Shown here: piece by piece, positions 9,346-18,317 of the stretch
How positions within the stretch are numbered: position 1 is the stretch's first letter
Layout of the letters: each line of letters begins with the position of its first letter
Assembly (NCBI GenBank): GCA_902625365.1
Contig: CACOAX010000001.1
Coordinates: 40,310 to 104,309, forward strand
DNA length: 64,000 bases
From: an uncultured Alphaproteobacteria bacterium
GTDB lineage: Bacteria; Pseudomonadota; Alphaproteobacteria; HIMB59; GCA-002718135
Direction of reading: 5' to 3'
Position numbers and translations under genes: made by a program
The notes under the pieces: generated by a model
Database searches by the model: none
The model's input: the letters and a program-made list of their open reading frames with translations, nothing else
What the model was told of the DNA's origin: nothing

Positions 9346-9516
9346 ATGAGTTTTATGACTGAGGATATTGTGAAAGTAGATACAAAAACTGAAACTATCT
9401 CTTGCGATGGTGGTGAAGATGGTTTAGGACATCCCGCAGTTTATTATACCTTCAATAATGAGAATAAAATTGTATGTGGTTATTGTGGTAGAATATTTAT
9501 AAAAAAAGAAGAATAG
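9346..9516 (+). CDS. small zinc-finger protein (zf-CHCC, NDUFS6-like)
   Basis: Short reading frame of 56 aa starting MSFMTEDIV; an internal ATG at 9355 is an alternative start. It contains the CHCC zinc signature: C20, H29 (LGHPAVYY), C44 and C47 (VCGYCG). This pattern is that of the small bacterial proteins related to the C-terminus of mitochondrial complex I subunit NDUFS6, common in alphaproteobacteria. The stop lies 2 nt before the next start, so it is co-translated with the FYDLN-type protein. A respiratory-complex role is family knowledge from mitochondria, not shown here. Confidence 0.8.
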   Translation: MSFMTEDIVKVDTKTETISCDGGEDGLGHPAVYYTFNNENKIVCGYCGRIFIKKEE

Positions 9517-9518
9517 AT

Positions 9519-9872
9519 ATGTACAAAGAATCTTGGGGTCTAAAAAGAATTTGTCCGATGTGTAGTAAACAATACTACGACCTAGGAAGAACGGAGCTTG
9601 AGTGTCCTGAATGTGGTAAAGAAATTGAAGTTACTACTATGACAAGACCAAGACGTGGAAGAAAACCTGGAAGTACAAATGCCGCACCCTTAACAAATCC
9701 TATTCCTCCAAAACCAAAAGAAAAAGATGATGATCTTGATATCGATAATTTGGATTTGGATAACAACGAAGATAATCTAGAAGATGATACTGTTTTATTA
9801 GAAGACGAAACAGAAATTGATCCAATAGCTGAAGGTATTAAGCCTAAAGAAGACGGCGAAGAAGAATACTAA
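9519..9872 (+). CDS. TIGR02300/FYDLN-acid family zinc-knuckle protein
   Basis: Acidic protein of 117 aa. The N-terminus carries two CxxC knuckles (C12-C15 and C29-C32) around KQYYDLGR, a variant of the FYDLN motif that names this alphaproteobacterial family. After a basic linker (RPRRGRKPGS, residues about 47-56) comes a long Asp/Glu-rich tail, as in the family. No function is established. The knuckles suggest nucleic-acid or protein binding and the acidic tail a partner surface. It follows the zf-CHCC gene by 2 nt. Confidence 0.85.
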   Translation: MYKESWGLKRICPMCSKQYYDLGRTELECPECGKEIEVTTMTRPRRGRKPGSTNAAPLTNPIPPKPKEKDDDLDIDNLDLDNNEDNLEDDTVLLEDETEIDPIAEGIKPKEDGEEEY

Positions 9873-9894
9873 AATTTTAATAAAAATTTAGAAG

Positions 9895-11133
9895 ATGTAT
9901 AAGGTACTACAAAACACTTGGGCCCTTTTTTTTGGCTTTGGCTTAATCTGTCTTGGACATGGATTGCAAGGAACACTAATTGGTGTTCGTTCTGTTTTAG
10001 AAGGTTTTAGTTTTTTTGCATCAGGACTAATTATAGCTGGTTATTACGTTGGATACTTAACTGGCGCATTGACAATTCCAATTTTTTTACAACGTGTTGG
10101 TCACATAAGAGTTTTTGCCGCTTTAGCATCTCTTGCATCTATAGCTATATTATTACACTCAGTATTTGTTCATCCCTATTCATGGATGTTTATAAGAATA
10201 TTAACTGGAGTAAGTCTTGCTGGGATTTATGTGATAATGGAAAGTTGGCTGAATGAAAAATCAACTAATCAAACTCGTGGTCAATTACTTTCCGTTTACA
10301 TGATTATTACTTTTGTGTTTGTTGGAGCAGGACAATTTTTATTAAATTTAGGTGATCCAGCTAAAGTTGATTTATTTATTTTAGTATCAATCTTATTATC
10401 ATTCGCACTTCTTCCCATTCTTCTATCTTCAACAGAACAACCTAATACAGAAAGTCCTAAATTTTTTTCTTTAAGAGAGTTTTATACTGTTTCACCTTTA
10501 GGTTTTGTTGGTGCATTAGCAACTGGTTTATCCCATAGTGCAGTGTTTGGATACGGTGCAATTTATGCGTCATCTATTAATTTAAGCTTATTTGAAATTT
10601 CTCTTTATATGATGATCATAACATCTGCTGGCGCCCTATCTCAATGGCCTATTGGATATTTGTCAGATAGAATTGATAGACGTGTTATTCTTATTGCTGT
10701 TTCCTTTATGGCTTCAGGTTTGAGTTTATTTTTTGTTTTTGCAAGCTTTATGCCACTTACATTATTCTTAATTTTTACTGGTCTTTTTTCTATTGCTTGT
10801 TTGCCTATGTATTCACTTACGGTTGCTCATACAAATGACTTCTTACAACCTAATGAGATAGTATCAGCAAGTGCAACCTTTGGTATACTTATTGGTATTG
10901 GATCAATTATTGGACCTTTGTTTGTTTCTGGTTTCATGGAAATTTTAGGAGCTGTAGGTTTTTACATCTATTTATTTTTGATACATGGACTATTAGGATT
11001 ATTTGGTTTGTATAGGATGACACAAAGAACTAAACCACGTGATCTTGAATCACAATACAATCCTTTACCACGAAATATTAGTCCTGCCGGTATGGAAATG
11101 AACCCAGTTACTGAGCCAACTGAGAACGAGTAA
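9895..11133 (+). CDS. MFS transporter, YcaD-like
   Basis: Major facilitator superfamily carrier of 412 aa with twelve predicted helices. The MFS motif between TM2 and TM3 is degenerate (QRVGHIRVFA) and its repeat between TM8 and TM9 is clear (GYLSDRIDRRVILI). The N-terminal phrase GHGLQGTLIGVRSVLEGFS matches the YcaD-like subgroup. The hydrophilic C-terminal tail of about 40 residues is not conserved. Substrate unknown. Its 3' end overlaps the convergent msrQ gene by 26 bp, so its last nine codons lie opposite msrQ codons. Confidence 0.85.
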   Translation: MYKVLQNTWALFFGFGLICLGHGLQGTLIGVRSVLEGFSFFASGLIIAGYYVGYLTGALTIPIFLQRVGHIRVFAALASLASIAILLHSVFVHPYSWMFIRILTGVSLAGIYVIMESWLNEKSTNQTRGQLLSVYMIITFVFVGAGQFLLNLGDPAKVDLFILVSILLSFALLPILLSSTEQPNTESPKFFSLREFYTVSPLGFVGALATGLSHSAVFGYGAIYASSINLSLFEISLYMMIITSAGALSQWPIGYLSDRIDRRVILIAVSFMASGLSLFFVFASFMPLTLFLIFTGLFSIACLPMYSLTVAHTNDFLQPNEIVSASATFGILIGIGSIIGPLFVSGFMEILGAVGFYIYLFLIHGLLGLFGLYRMTQRTKPRDLESQYNPLPRNISPAGMEMNPVTEPTENE

Positions 11134-11713
11134 GTCTTTTAAATATTCTGTGAAGTAACAAGAGAATAATTATTCCCATATAAATAACTGGTTCAGTTTT
11201 ATCAGCACGAACTAGAACATAAAAATGCATACTAGCCAGAATGGCGACAGGATAAATTAAGTAATGAATTTTCTTCCATAATTTAAAACCTAATCGTTTA
11301 ATCATATTGTTTGTTGAGGTACTAGCAAGCGGGATTAAAAAAAGAAAACTTATAAAACCAAAAGTTATAAAGGGTCTTTTTATTATATCTTGAACGATGA
11401 ATTGAATATCTAGAAAATGATCTAAAACTATGTAAGTAGAGAAATGCAAACAGACATAATAGAAAGCAAAAAGCCCAATCATTCTTCGCAATACAACTAT
11501 CGATTTTAAAGGTTTAATGTTTGATAGAGTAGTAATCATAAGAGTTATTATTATTAGTCTGAGTGCCATCAGACCTAACTCGTCCATTAGTTTTTCGATT
11601 GGATTTACTCCAAGATTCCCTGTAACAAATTGGTACGCCCAGAGTAAACTTGGGAATAGAATTAAAATAAATAAGATAGGCTTACTGCGATTAAAATTTC
11701 TTGTTGAAAACAT
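11108..11713 (-). CDS. msrQ: heme-containing membrane subunit MsrQ of the MsrPQ system
   Basis: Ferric-reductase-like transmembrane protein of 201 aa, the family's usual size. It has six hydrophobic helices with heme-ligand histidines in context (FYYVCLHFSTYIVLDH and ILASMHFYVLVRADK). MsrQ passes electrons from the quinone pool to MsrP, which repairs oxidised methionines in periplasmic proteins. It lies 3 nt downstream of msrP on the same strand, the standard order, and overlaps the convergent MFS gene by 26 bp. Confidence 0.92.
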   Translation of the reverse strand: MFSTRNFNRSKPILFILILFPSLLWAYQFVTGNLGVNPIEKLMDELGLMALRLIIITLMITTLSNIKPLKSIVVLRRMIGLFAFYYVCLHFSTYIVLDHFLDIQFIVQDIIKRPFITFGFISFLFLIPLASTSTNNMIKRLGFKLWKKIHYLIYPVAILASMHFYVLVRADKTEPVIYMGIIILLLLHRIFKRLTRSQLAQ

Positions 11714-11716
11714 TCA

Positions 11717-12634
11717 TTAATAAAATTTAGTTAAATCTAAATCTTTATAGAGATGGGCTACTTCTTTTTCATAGCCATTAAACATAAGCGTTTCTCTTCT
11801 TTTAAATTCTCCAATTCGTCTCTCTGTTCCTTGACTCCATCTTGGATGGTTAACATTAGGATTAACATTAGCATAAAAACCATATTCCCATGGAGCCAAA
11901 GTTTCCCAAGATGTTTCAGGTTGGGTATCTAAAAATCTGATTTCCACAATTGATTTAATTGATTTGAAACCATACTTCCATGGAACAACTAATCTTATGG
12001 GTGCACCATTTTGATTGGGCATTTCATGACCATACAATCCAGTTGCTAATATTGTTAAAGGATTCATTGCTTCATCCATTCGAAGCCCTTCTCTATATGG
12101 CCAAATAATTGTTCTTTTTTGTTGTCCTGGCATTTCTTCGGGCCTGAATACAGTTACAAACTGAACGTACTTTGCTGAACTTAAAGGTTCGGCCATTTTT
12201 ATAAGTTCAGATAGCTGAAAACCTTGCCAAGGAATAACCATGGACCATGCCTCAACACATCTTAAGCGATACACTCTATCTTCTATTGTTACATTTGATA
12301 AAATTTTTTCTAAATCAAATGTTTGAGGTTTTTTCACTAAACCATCTATTTTTATTGCCCATGGTCTAGGCTTAAAATTTCCAGAGTTTAAGTGAGGATG
12401 TTTTTTATGAGTGCCAAATTCATAAAAATTATTATACGTTGTGATTTCTTCGTAAGAATTAAGTTTATCATTTTCATTTAGTTTTTTAGTATAAACTGAA
12501 AAATCACTATCGTGGTTTGCAAATGCTGATGAGGTAACTGTTGTTAGCATGGCACTAGCCAAAGATCCCTTTATAAACTTACGTCTATTTAAATAAGTCT
12601 TATAGGGTGTGATTTCAGATCCTAAAATTTTCAT
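11717..12634 (-). CDS. msrP: protein-methionine-sulfoxide reductase catalytic subunit MsrP
   Basis: Periplasmic molybdopterin enzyme of 305 aa (E. coli YedY is about 334). A twin-arginine signal (NRRKFIKGSLAS, R17-R18) precedes the cleavage region at SAFA. The molybdenum-ligating Cys is C126 in YRLRCVEAW, and the sulfite-oxidase fold follows with GAPIRLVVPWKYGFKSIKSI. It reduces methionine sulfoxide in exported proteins, protecting them from reactive chlorine or oxygen species. It is co-transcribed with msrQ and diverges from a YejA-like binding protein, leaving an 86-bp shared promoter region. Confidence 0.94.
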   Translation of the reverse strand: MKILGSEITPYKTYLNRRKFIKGSLASAMLTTVTSSAFANHDSDFSVYTKKLNENDKLNSYEEITTYNNFYEFGTHKKHPHLNSGNFKPRPWAIKIDGLVKKPQTFDLEKILSNVTIEDRVYRLRCVEAWSMVIPWQGFQLSELIKMAEPLSSAKYVQFVTVFRPEEMPGQQKRTIIWPYREGLRMDEAMNPLTILATGLYGHEMPNQNGAPIRLVVPWKYGFKSIKSIVEIRFLDTQPETSWETLAPWEYGFYANVNPNVNHPRWSQGTERRIGEFKRRETLMFNGYEKEVAHLYKDLDLTKFY

Positions 12635-12720
12635 ATTTTAAATATATATTAATAAATCTAAAATTGTAGTAATGTTAAGAACATCTTTATCAAATCAATT
12701 TAAATTGTTAGTGTAAATCC

Positions 12721-14511
12721 ATGAAAAATCTTTCTATCTTACTACTCAGCGTTTTCTCATTTTTATTACCTCTAAAGTTTGCTTCTGCAGAAAAAGTTCA
12801 TGGAATTGCAATGCATGGCACACCAAAATATAGCGGTAATTTTACACACTTAGATTATGTTAATCCAAATGCACCTAAAGGCGGAACAGTAAAATTTGGA
12901 TCATATGGGTCTTTTGATAATCTAAATAGAGTAGCTTTTAAAGGCTCAAAAGCTGCTGGTCTTGGGTATGTTAATGATACGTTAATGAGAAGAGTATGGG
13001 ATGAAGCATTCTCTCTCTATGGTTTAATAGCCGAAAAGGTAGAATTACCTGAAGATAGATCTTCTATAACTTTTTATTTGAATTCAAATGCAACCTTTCA
13101 TGATGGCTCACCAATAACACGTGATGATGTTTTATTTAGTTTAGAAACATTTCAAACAAAAGGGACTCCAAATCAGAAAAAGACTTATGGCAAAGTTATT
13201 AAAACAGAATTGATTGGAAATGATGGAATAAAAATGATTTTTGAAAATAATGAAGATAAAGAATTACCTCTTATTATTGCAGGCTTTCTTCCTATCATTC
13301 CAAAAAAGTTTTATGAAAATCTTGATGTCACAAAAACATTTTTAGATATCCCTCTAGGCAGTGGTCCATACCAAGTGGATAGTCTCGATCCAGGACGTCA
13401 AATTAAATACAAACGTGTTGAAAATTATTGGGCAAAAGATTTACCAGTAAATAAAGGTCTCTATAATTTTGATACAATTATTTATGATTATTACAAAGAC
13501 TCAAATGTTTTAGTTGAAGCATTTAAAGTTGGCGAATACGACTTTAGAAGAGAATACAACGTTAAACGTTGGTTATCAGAATATGATTTCAAAGCTGTCC
13601 AGAATGGTGAAGTAATATTGACAGAAATGAATAATGATAGACCTGTTGGAATGAATGGTCTTGTGATGAATACAAGACGTGACATATTTAATAATAGAAA
13701 TGTAAGACTTGCTTTGAGTTATGCCTATGATCATGAATGGATTAATAAAACAATATATCAAAATGCTTATGTGAGAACAGATAGTTATTTTGATAATTCG
13801 CCATTAGCTTCCTCAGGCTTACCGTCAAAAAATGAATTAGAATTATTGAATGTATGGAAAGATAAAATTCCAGCAGAGGTATTTACGGAATCATTTACGC
13901 CACCTATTACGAATGGCAGTGGTAATGATCGTAAAAATTTATTGAAAGCAAAAGACATACTCGAAAAAGAAGGGTGGTTTGTTGAAAACGGAAAACTCAT
14001 AAAAGATGGAATGGAATTCAAGTTTGAGTTTTTGATTGTCAGTCCATCTGATGAGAAGATTGCCTTGGCCTATCAAAGTAATTTAAAAAAACTTGGCATT
14101 ACAATGGACGTAAGAACTGTTGATTCATCACAGTATCAAGAACGTTTGTTAAGTTATGATTTTGATATGATTAAAAGATACTGGGGAGTCAGTTTAAGTC
14201 CAGGAAATGAGCAGCAATTTTATTGGGGATCAGAAGTTGGTCAAAAAGATGGAAGTAGAAATTATCCTGGTATCAATAGTCCAGCAGTCGATGCATTAAT
14301 TGAAAAACTAATTAGTGCAACAAATAGAGAAGAATTAACAACGGCGATCCACGCACTTGATAGAGTATTGTTATGGGGTCACTATGTCGTTCCTCTTTAT
14401 CATAGCAACAAAGACAGAATTGCTTATTGGGATTTTTTTGAATACCCAGATGAAATTCCACTTTACGGAATTGTAATAGAATCTTGGTGGATTAATAAAG
14501 ATAAACAATAA
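12721..14511 (+). CDS. ABC transporter substrate-binding protein, family 5 (YejA-like)
   Basis: Periplasmic binding protein of 596 aa with a Sec signal peptide (residues 1-23, ending ASA). The mature start EKVHGIAMHGTPKY and the PNAPKGG motif are typical of the YejA group, which binds oligopeptides and microcin C-like compounds. Cluster C features follow: NATFHDGSPITRDDVLFSLE and WWINK near the end. No yejBEF permease or ATPase genes are adjacent; the next gene is a DMT transporter 21 nt on. It is therefore an orphan receptor, or its transporter is encoded elsewhere. Ligand probably a peptide, but unproven. Confidence 0.85.
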   Translation: MKNLSILLLSVFSFLLPLKFASAEKVHGIAMHGTPKYSGNFTHLDYVNPNAPKGGTVKFGSYGSFDNLNRVAFKGSKAAGLGYVNDTLMRRVWDEAFSLYGLIAEKVELPEDRSSITFYLNSNATFHDGSPITRDDVLFSLETFQTKGTPNQKKTYGKVIKTELIGNDGIKMIFENNEDKELPLIIAGFLPIIPKKFYENLDVTKTFLDIPLGSGPYQVDSLDPGRQIKYKRVENYWAKDLPVNKGLYNFDTIIYDYYKDSNVLVEAFKVGEYDFRREYNVKRWLSEYDFKAVQNGEVILTEMNNDRPVGMNGLVMNTRRDIFNNRNVRLALSYAYDHEWINKTIYQNAYVRTDSYFDNSPLASSGLPSKNELELLNVWKDKIPAEVFTESFTPPITNGSGNDRKNLLKAKDILEKEGWFVENGKLIKDGMEFKFEFLIVSPSDEKIALAYQSNLKKLGITMDVRTVDSSQYQERLLSYDFDMIKRYWGVSLSPGNEQQFYWGSEVGQKDGSRNYPGINSPAVDALIEKLISATNREELTTAIHALDRVLLWGHYVVPLYHSNKDRIAYWDFFEYPDEIPLYGIVIESWWINKDKQ

Positions 14512-14532
14512 AGTAAGTAATCAAATATTTTT

Positions 14533-15417
14533 ATGAGTCATACAAGAGCTAACATATTCATGTTAATTGCCTCACTTATATGGGGAACAGCTTTTGTAAG
14601 CCAAACTACTGGAATGGGAGCCATAGGTCCTTTTACTTTTAGCTTTGGAAGATTCTTTTTTGCTTTTTTAACAGTAGCTCCATTTGCAATTTATCTAGAA
14701 CAACAAAATATTTTTAAAATATTAAGTGATAGAAAAAAAATTTATCTTTGTTTGGCTACAGGTTTTTTTCTTTTTGGTGGTATGGGTCTTCAACAATACG
14801 CTTTACAAAAATCATTAATATCAAATGCTGCTTTTCTTAGCACTCTTTACGTTCCCTTTGTTGGTATAATTTCAAGATTCATAATTAAAAAACAGGTACA
14901 CTGGATTATTTGGATTGCCATTTTACTTTGTTTATATGGATCATATCTTTTATCCTCTAATCAATCAGTCGAAATTCAACAGTCAGATTCACTCTTGTTT
15001 ATTGCTGCTTTGTTTTTTGCCTTACATATTATTTGTATTGATATTTTTATGAAAGAACTCAACAGTCCTTTTTTATTTGGAAGTATTCAGTACTTTATTG
15101 TTTTTATATTATCTATGATCTTAGCTTTTATGTGGGAAGAGCCAAAGCTCTCAAATATGCAAATTGAATGGTTTGAAATTTTATATACGGGTATATTTTC
15201 TGCTGGCATTGGATATACACTTCAAATTATCGCTCAACATAAAGCTAATCCTGCTCCAGCTGCTATTATTTTATCAATGGAGTCAGTCTTTGCTGCAATA
15301 GCAGGTTGGATACTTTTAAATCAAGTTTTAGACACACAAAAAATACTTGGATGTCTTGCAATATTTATTGGAGTGATTATAGTACAATTAGTACCAATAA
15401 TTATTAAACAAAAATGA
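14533..15417 (+). CDS. DMT/EamA family membrane transporter
   Basis: Inner-membrane protein of 294 aa with ten helices and two EamA repeats. Typical motifs are SLIWGTAFVSQTTGM near the start and SAGIGYTLQIIAQHKANP in the second half, where PAPAAIILSMESVFAA matches the EamA C-terminal signature. It overlaps the adenosine kinase gene by 4 nt (ATGA), indicating translational coupling. That coupling may mean a purine-related substrate, but this is inference only. It is unrelated in detail to the other DMT gene at 8468. Confidence 0.82.
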   Translation: MSHTRANIFMLIASLIWGTAFVSQTTGMGAIGPFTFSFGRFFFAFLTVAPFAIYLEQQNIFKILSDRKKIYLCLATGFFLFGGMGLQQYALQKSLISNAAFLSTLYVPFVGIISRFIIKKQVHWIIWIAILLCLYGSYLLSSNQSVEIQQSDSLLFIAALFFALHIICIDIFMKELNSPFLFGSIQYFIVFILSMILAFMWEEPKLSNMQIEWFEILYTGIFSAGIGYTLQIIAQHKANPAPAAIILSMESVFAAIAGWILLNQVLDTQKILGCLAIFIGVIIVQLVPIIIKQK

Positions 15418-16388
15418 GTGATAAATTAGATGTAGTTGGAATTGGAAATGCTATGGTAGATGCCATAATTCCTTCCAATCAAAGTGAAATTGAAAAACAT
15501 GAAATTAATAGAGATTCAATGAATCTTATTGATGAAAACTTAAAAAATAACTTACATGAAAGTTATTCTATTAGAGAAATGGCAGGCGGAGGTTCTCTTG
15601 GTAACTCCATGTTTGGTATTACCTCTTTTGGCGGTAATGGAAGTTTTATTGGAAAAATTAAAAATGATGAAGTTGGTATTTTTCTTCAAAAAGATATGGT
15701 CAGAGAAGGTTTACAGTTTCCTTTAGGTTTTACTTCGCCAGATATTTCTACAGGATGTTGTACAATTTTTGTTGAGGAAGATGGAACAAGGACAATGTGT
15801 ACTTTTCTAGGTGCAGGAACTTTAATTGGACCAGATGATATTAATGATCAGCACATAAAAAATCATAAAATAGCTTATTTAGAAGGCTACTTATGGGATA
15901 ATGAAAATGCGAAAAAAGCTATGAAGAAAATGGTTGATATTTGTAAAGCAGATAATCAGCAAATTGCTTTTACTTTGTCTGATTTATTTTGTGTTGATAG
16001 GCATAGAGATTCTTTCAAGGAATTAATTGAGAATGATGTAGATATTCTTTTTGCTAACGAGGATGAGATTAAAGCTCAGTCTGAGGAGACAAACTTTGAC
16101 AATGCTATTGAGTATGCAAAATCATTAAATATGACTGTAGCAATTACAAGAGCAGAGAAAGGATCTGTGATTGTAGAAAAAGATAAAATAATTGAGATTA
16201 ATCCAATTCAAGTAGACAAAGTTGTTGATACGACTGGAGCGGGTGATCTTTATGCAGCTGGGTTTTTGTTTGGCATTGCCAGAGGTAAAGATATTTCCAC
16301 TTCTGGAAATTATGCCAGCATTGCTGCTGCAGAAATAATTTCGCATTATGGGGCAAGACCTTTAGTGAAATTATCTAATTTAATTTAG
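15414..16388 (+). CDS. PfkB-family kinase, probable adenosine kinase
   Basis: Ribokinase-fold sugar or nucleoside kinase of 324 aa. N-terminal GIGNAMVDAI and GGGSLGNSM (59-66) match the adenosine kinase group, and the C-terminal signature DTTGAGD (272-278) supplies the catalytic base D278 and anion hole. Alphaproteobacterial proteins with this N-terminus are usually annotated adenosine kinase: adenosine + ATP to AMP + ADP. It overlaps a DMT transporter by 4 nt and faces adenosine deaminase tail to tail with a 14-bp overlap. The two enzymes compete for one substrate, supporting the assignment. Another nucleoside or sugar kinase remains possible. Confidence 0.8.
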   Translation: MSDKLDVVGIGNAMVDAIIPSNQSEIEKHEINRDSMNLIDENLKNNLHESYSIREMAGGGSLGNSMFGITSFGGNGSFIGKIKNDEVGIFLQKDMVREGLQFPLGFTSPDISTGCCTIFVEEDGTRTMCTFLGAGTLIGPDDINDQHIKNHKIAYLEGYLWDNENAKKAMKKMVDICKADNQQIAFTLSDLFCVDRHRDSFKELIENDVDILFANEDEIKAQSEETNFDNAIEYAKSLNMTVAITRAEKGSVIVEKDKIIEINPIQVDKVVDTTGAGDLYAAGFLFGIARGKDISTSGNYASIAAAEIISHYGARPLVKLSNLI

Positions 16389-17355
16389 CTAATAAATTAT
16401 TTTTATTTTCTTTATCACAAAAAGAATATTTAATTGCGTTATGAGTAAGGGAGGTTAATTCTTTTTCATTTAAACCTAAATCTTCCATAACATTATACTC
16501 ACCACTAATCGTTGCGTTGAAAAAAGGTGGGTCATCTGAATTTACTGTTACTTTTACTCCTTGATCAAATAATGTTTTCACAGGATGATCTTCATAATCT
16601 TCATAAATCTTAGTTGCAATATTACTTGTTGGACAAGTTTCTAGAATAATATCTTTATCAATTATTTCTTTTACTAAATCAGGATCCTCTATTGACCGAA
16701 CTCCGTGGCCTAATCTTGTTGGGTGCAGGAGATTAATTGCATTTCTTATATTTTCAGGACCATCCCATTCACCTGCATGAACGGTAATTGGAAAATTTTC
16801 TTTTTTTAACATATCAAATGTTTCAACAAATAAATTTGGAGGAAAATGCAGCTCATCCCCAGCCAAACCAAAACCAACTAAACAAGGATGAGGATTATTT
16901 AAAACTTCTTCTGCAGTTCTTTGTACTGACTCTGGCCCTAAATGTCTGATCCCATTCATTATGTAACGTGAAACAATACCAAAATCCTCTTCGGCTTTTT
17001 TGGAAGCTTCATAGACTCCTTCGATAAAAGAATGATAGGTCATGCCTTTTTCTTTAGCATGAGTTGAGGAAATCATAGCTTCGACATAAAGAACATTATT
17101 AGCGGCACAATCTTTTAAATATTCATATGTTAATTCAAAATAATCTTCTGGTGTATGTATGACAGATGTAACTATGTCATATTTTTTTATAAAATCATAA
17201 AAATCATCCCATTGGTATGCATACTTTGATCCAAACATTTCTTCAGGTATTTCGTGATTATTTCGTTTAGCAAATTTCTTACACAGATCTGGTGTAATGG
17301 TTGCCTCTAAATGAACGTGGATTTCTGCTTTTTTAACTGAATTAAAAATATTCAT
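16375..17355 (-). CDS. add: adenosine deaminase
   Basis: Zinc hydrolase of 326 aa that deaminates adenosine or deoxyadenosine to (deoxy)inosine. Metal ligands and catalytic residues are present: H13-x-H15 (IHVHLE), H193 with catalytic E196 (HAGE), H217 (LGHGVRS) and D274-D275 (SDDPP). I place the start at the ATG at 17355. The frame is open a further 43 codons upstream, but that extension is hydrophobic, lies over the divergent M48 gene and precedes the conserved first strand. It overlaps the adenosine kinase gene by 14 bp at the 3' ends. With PNP, DeoA, Cdd and Upp it completes a nucleoside salvage set. Confidence 0.9.
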   Translation of the reverse strand: MNIFNSVKKAEIHVHLEATITPDLCKKFAKRNNHEIPEEMFGSKYAYQWDDFYDFIKKYDIVTSVIHTPEDYFELTYEYLKDCAANNVLYVEAMISSTHAKEKGMTYHSFIEGVYEASKKAEEDFGIVSRYIMNGIRHLGPESVQRTAEEVLNNPHPCLVGFGLAGDELHFPPNLFVETFDMLKKENFPITVHAGEWDGPENIRNAINLLHPTRLGHGVRSIEDPDLVKEIIDKDIILETCPTSNIATKIYEDYEDHPVKTLFDQGVKVTVNSDDPPFFNATISGEYNVMEDLGLNEKELTSLTHNAIKYSFCDKENKNNLLAKLN

Positions 17356-17384
17356 ATAAATTAAATTACCTATATAATAATAAT

Positions 17385-18296
17385 ATGGAAGCAAGAATAA
17401 ACAGAAGAAGCTTTGTTTTTGGAGCCAGTTGCTCTTTATGTGGTTCGATAATTTTACCATCTTGTACACAAGTACCATTAACAAATCGAAATCAGTTAAA
17501 TTTATATGATAGCAATCTACCTATAATTTTAATGGGTGGCGGTGTAGCAGGTCTTCCAAAGATTTATCCTAATGAAAGAGCTCTTAATAAAGAAGTTGAT
17601 AAAACATATTCAAGATTTTTATCAAAAGCTAAAGAAGATAAAATTCTTCTAGATAATACAGATGAATCTAAAAAAATTGAAGAAATCGGAAAAGAAATTT
17701 ATACCTCTCTAGATACATTTTATATTAATAAGCGTGAAAAAAATCCTGTAGAAAATTTTAACTGGCAATTTGCTCTAATTGAATCTGATACAAAAAATGC
17801 ATGGTGTATGCCTGGTGGTAAAATTGCGTTCTATACTGGTATACTTCCTGTTTGTAAAAATGATGATGGAATTGCAGCAGTCATGGGACATGAAATTGCC
17901 CATGCATTTGCTAGACATACAGTAGAAAAATTAACTCAAGCATCTATGATTCAAATGGCAACAATTGGAATATCACGAAGTAGATATGCAGAACTTTTAA
18001 ATAAATCTTTAAGAGTTGGTAACGTAGGTGGTAATGTTTACAACTCAGTTGTTAAGTATGGGATTTTTCTTCCTTTTAGTAGAAAAATGGAAAGTGAAGC
18101 TGATTATTTAGGCATGGGATTTATGAATCTTGCAGGATTTAATCTTAAGGAGCCTGCTAAACTATGGCAAAGAATGATGGCAGGCCAAGAAGGAAGAATG
18201 CCCGAATTTATGGGGTCGCATCCAAGTCCTGATAACAGATCTAAAAAATTTCTCGAATGGGAAAGTGAAATTTTGGATAAATTTCCTCGTGTTTAA
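17385..18296 (+). CDS. M48-family metalloprotease, probable lipoprotein
   Basis: Zinc metalloprotease of 303 aa. The active site HEIAHAFARH (HExxH) and the downstream ESEADYLG glutamate helix are those of M48 family members such as BepA and LoiP. The N-terminus NRRSFVFGASCSLCG with LPSCTQ after the hydrophobic core looks like a twin-arginine signal with a lipobox, so the protein is probably periplasmic and lipid-anchored. Such proteases take part in outer-membrane protein quality control. It diverges from add over 29 bp and is followed after 21 bp by fbpC, which may share its promoter. Confidence 0.88.
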   Translation: MEARINRRSFVFGASCSLCGSIILPSCTQVPLTNRNQLNLYDSNLPIILMGGGVAGLPKIYPNERALNKEVDKTYSRFLSKAKEDKILLDNTDESKKIEEIGKEIYTSLDTFYINKREKNPVENFNWQFALIESDTKNAWCMPGGKIAFYTGILPVCKNDDGIAAVMGHEIAHAFARHTVEKLTQASMIQMATIGISRSRYAELLNKSLRVGNVGGNVYNSVVKYGIFLPFSRKMESEADYLGMGFMNLAGFNLKEPAKLWQRMMAGQEGRMPEFMGSHPSPDNRSKKFLEWESEILDKFPRV

Positions 18297-18317
18297 TTTA
18301 TAGTATTTTAATTATTT

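Noticed and set aside
17356-17484. 43-codon N-terminal extension of adenosine deaminase
   Set aside because: Non-conserved, overlaps the divergent M48 gene start, and the first conserved segment begins right after the ATG at 17355.
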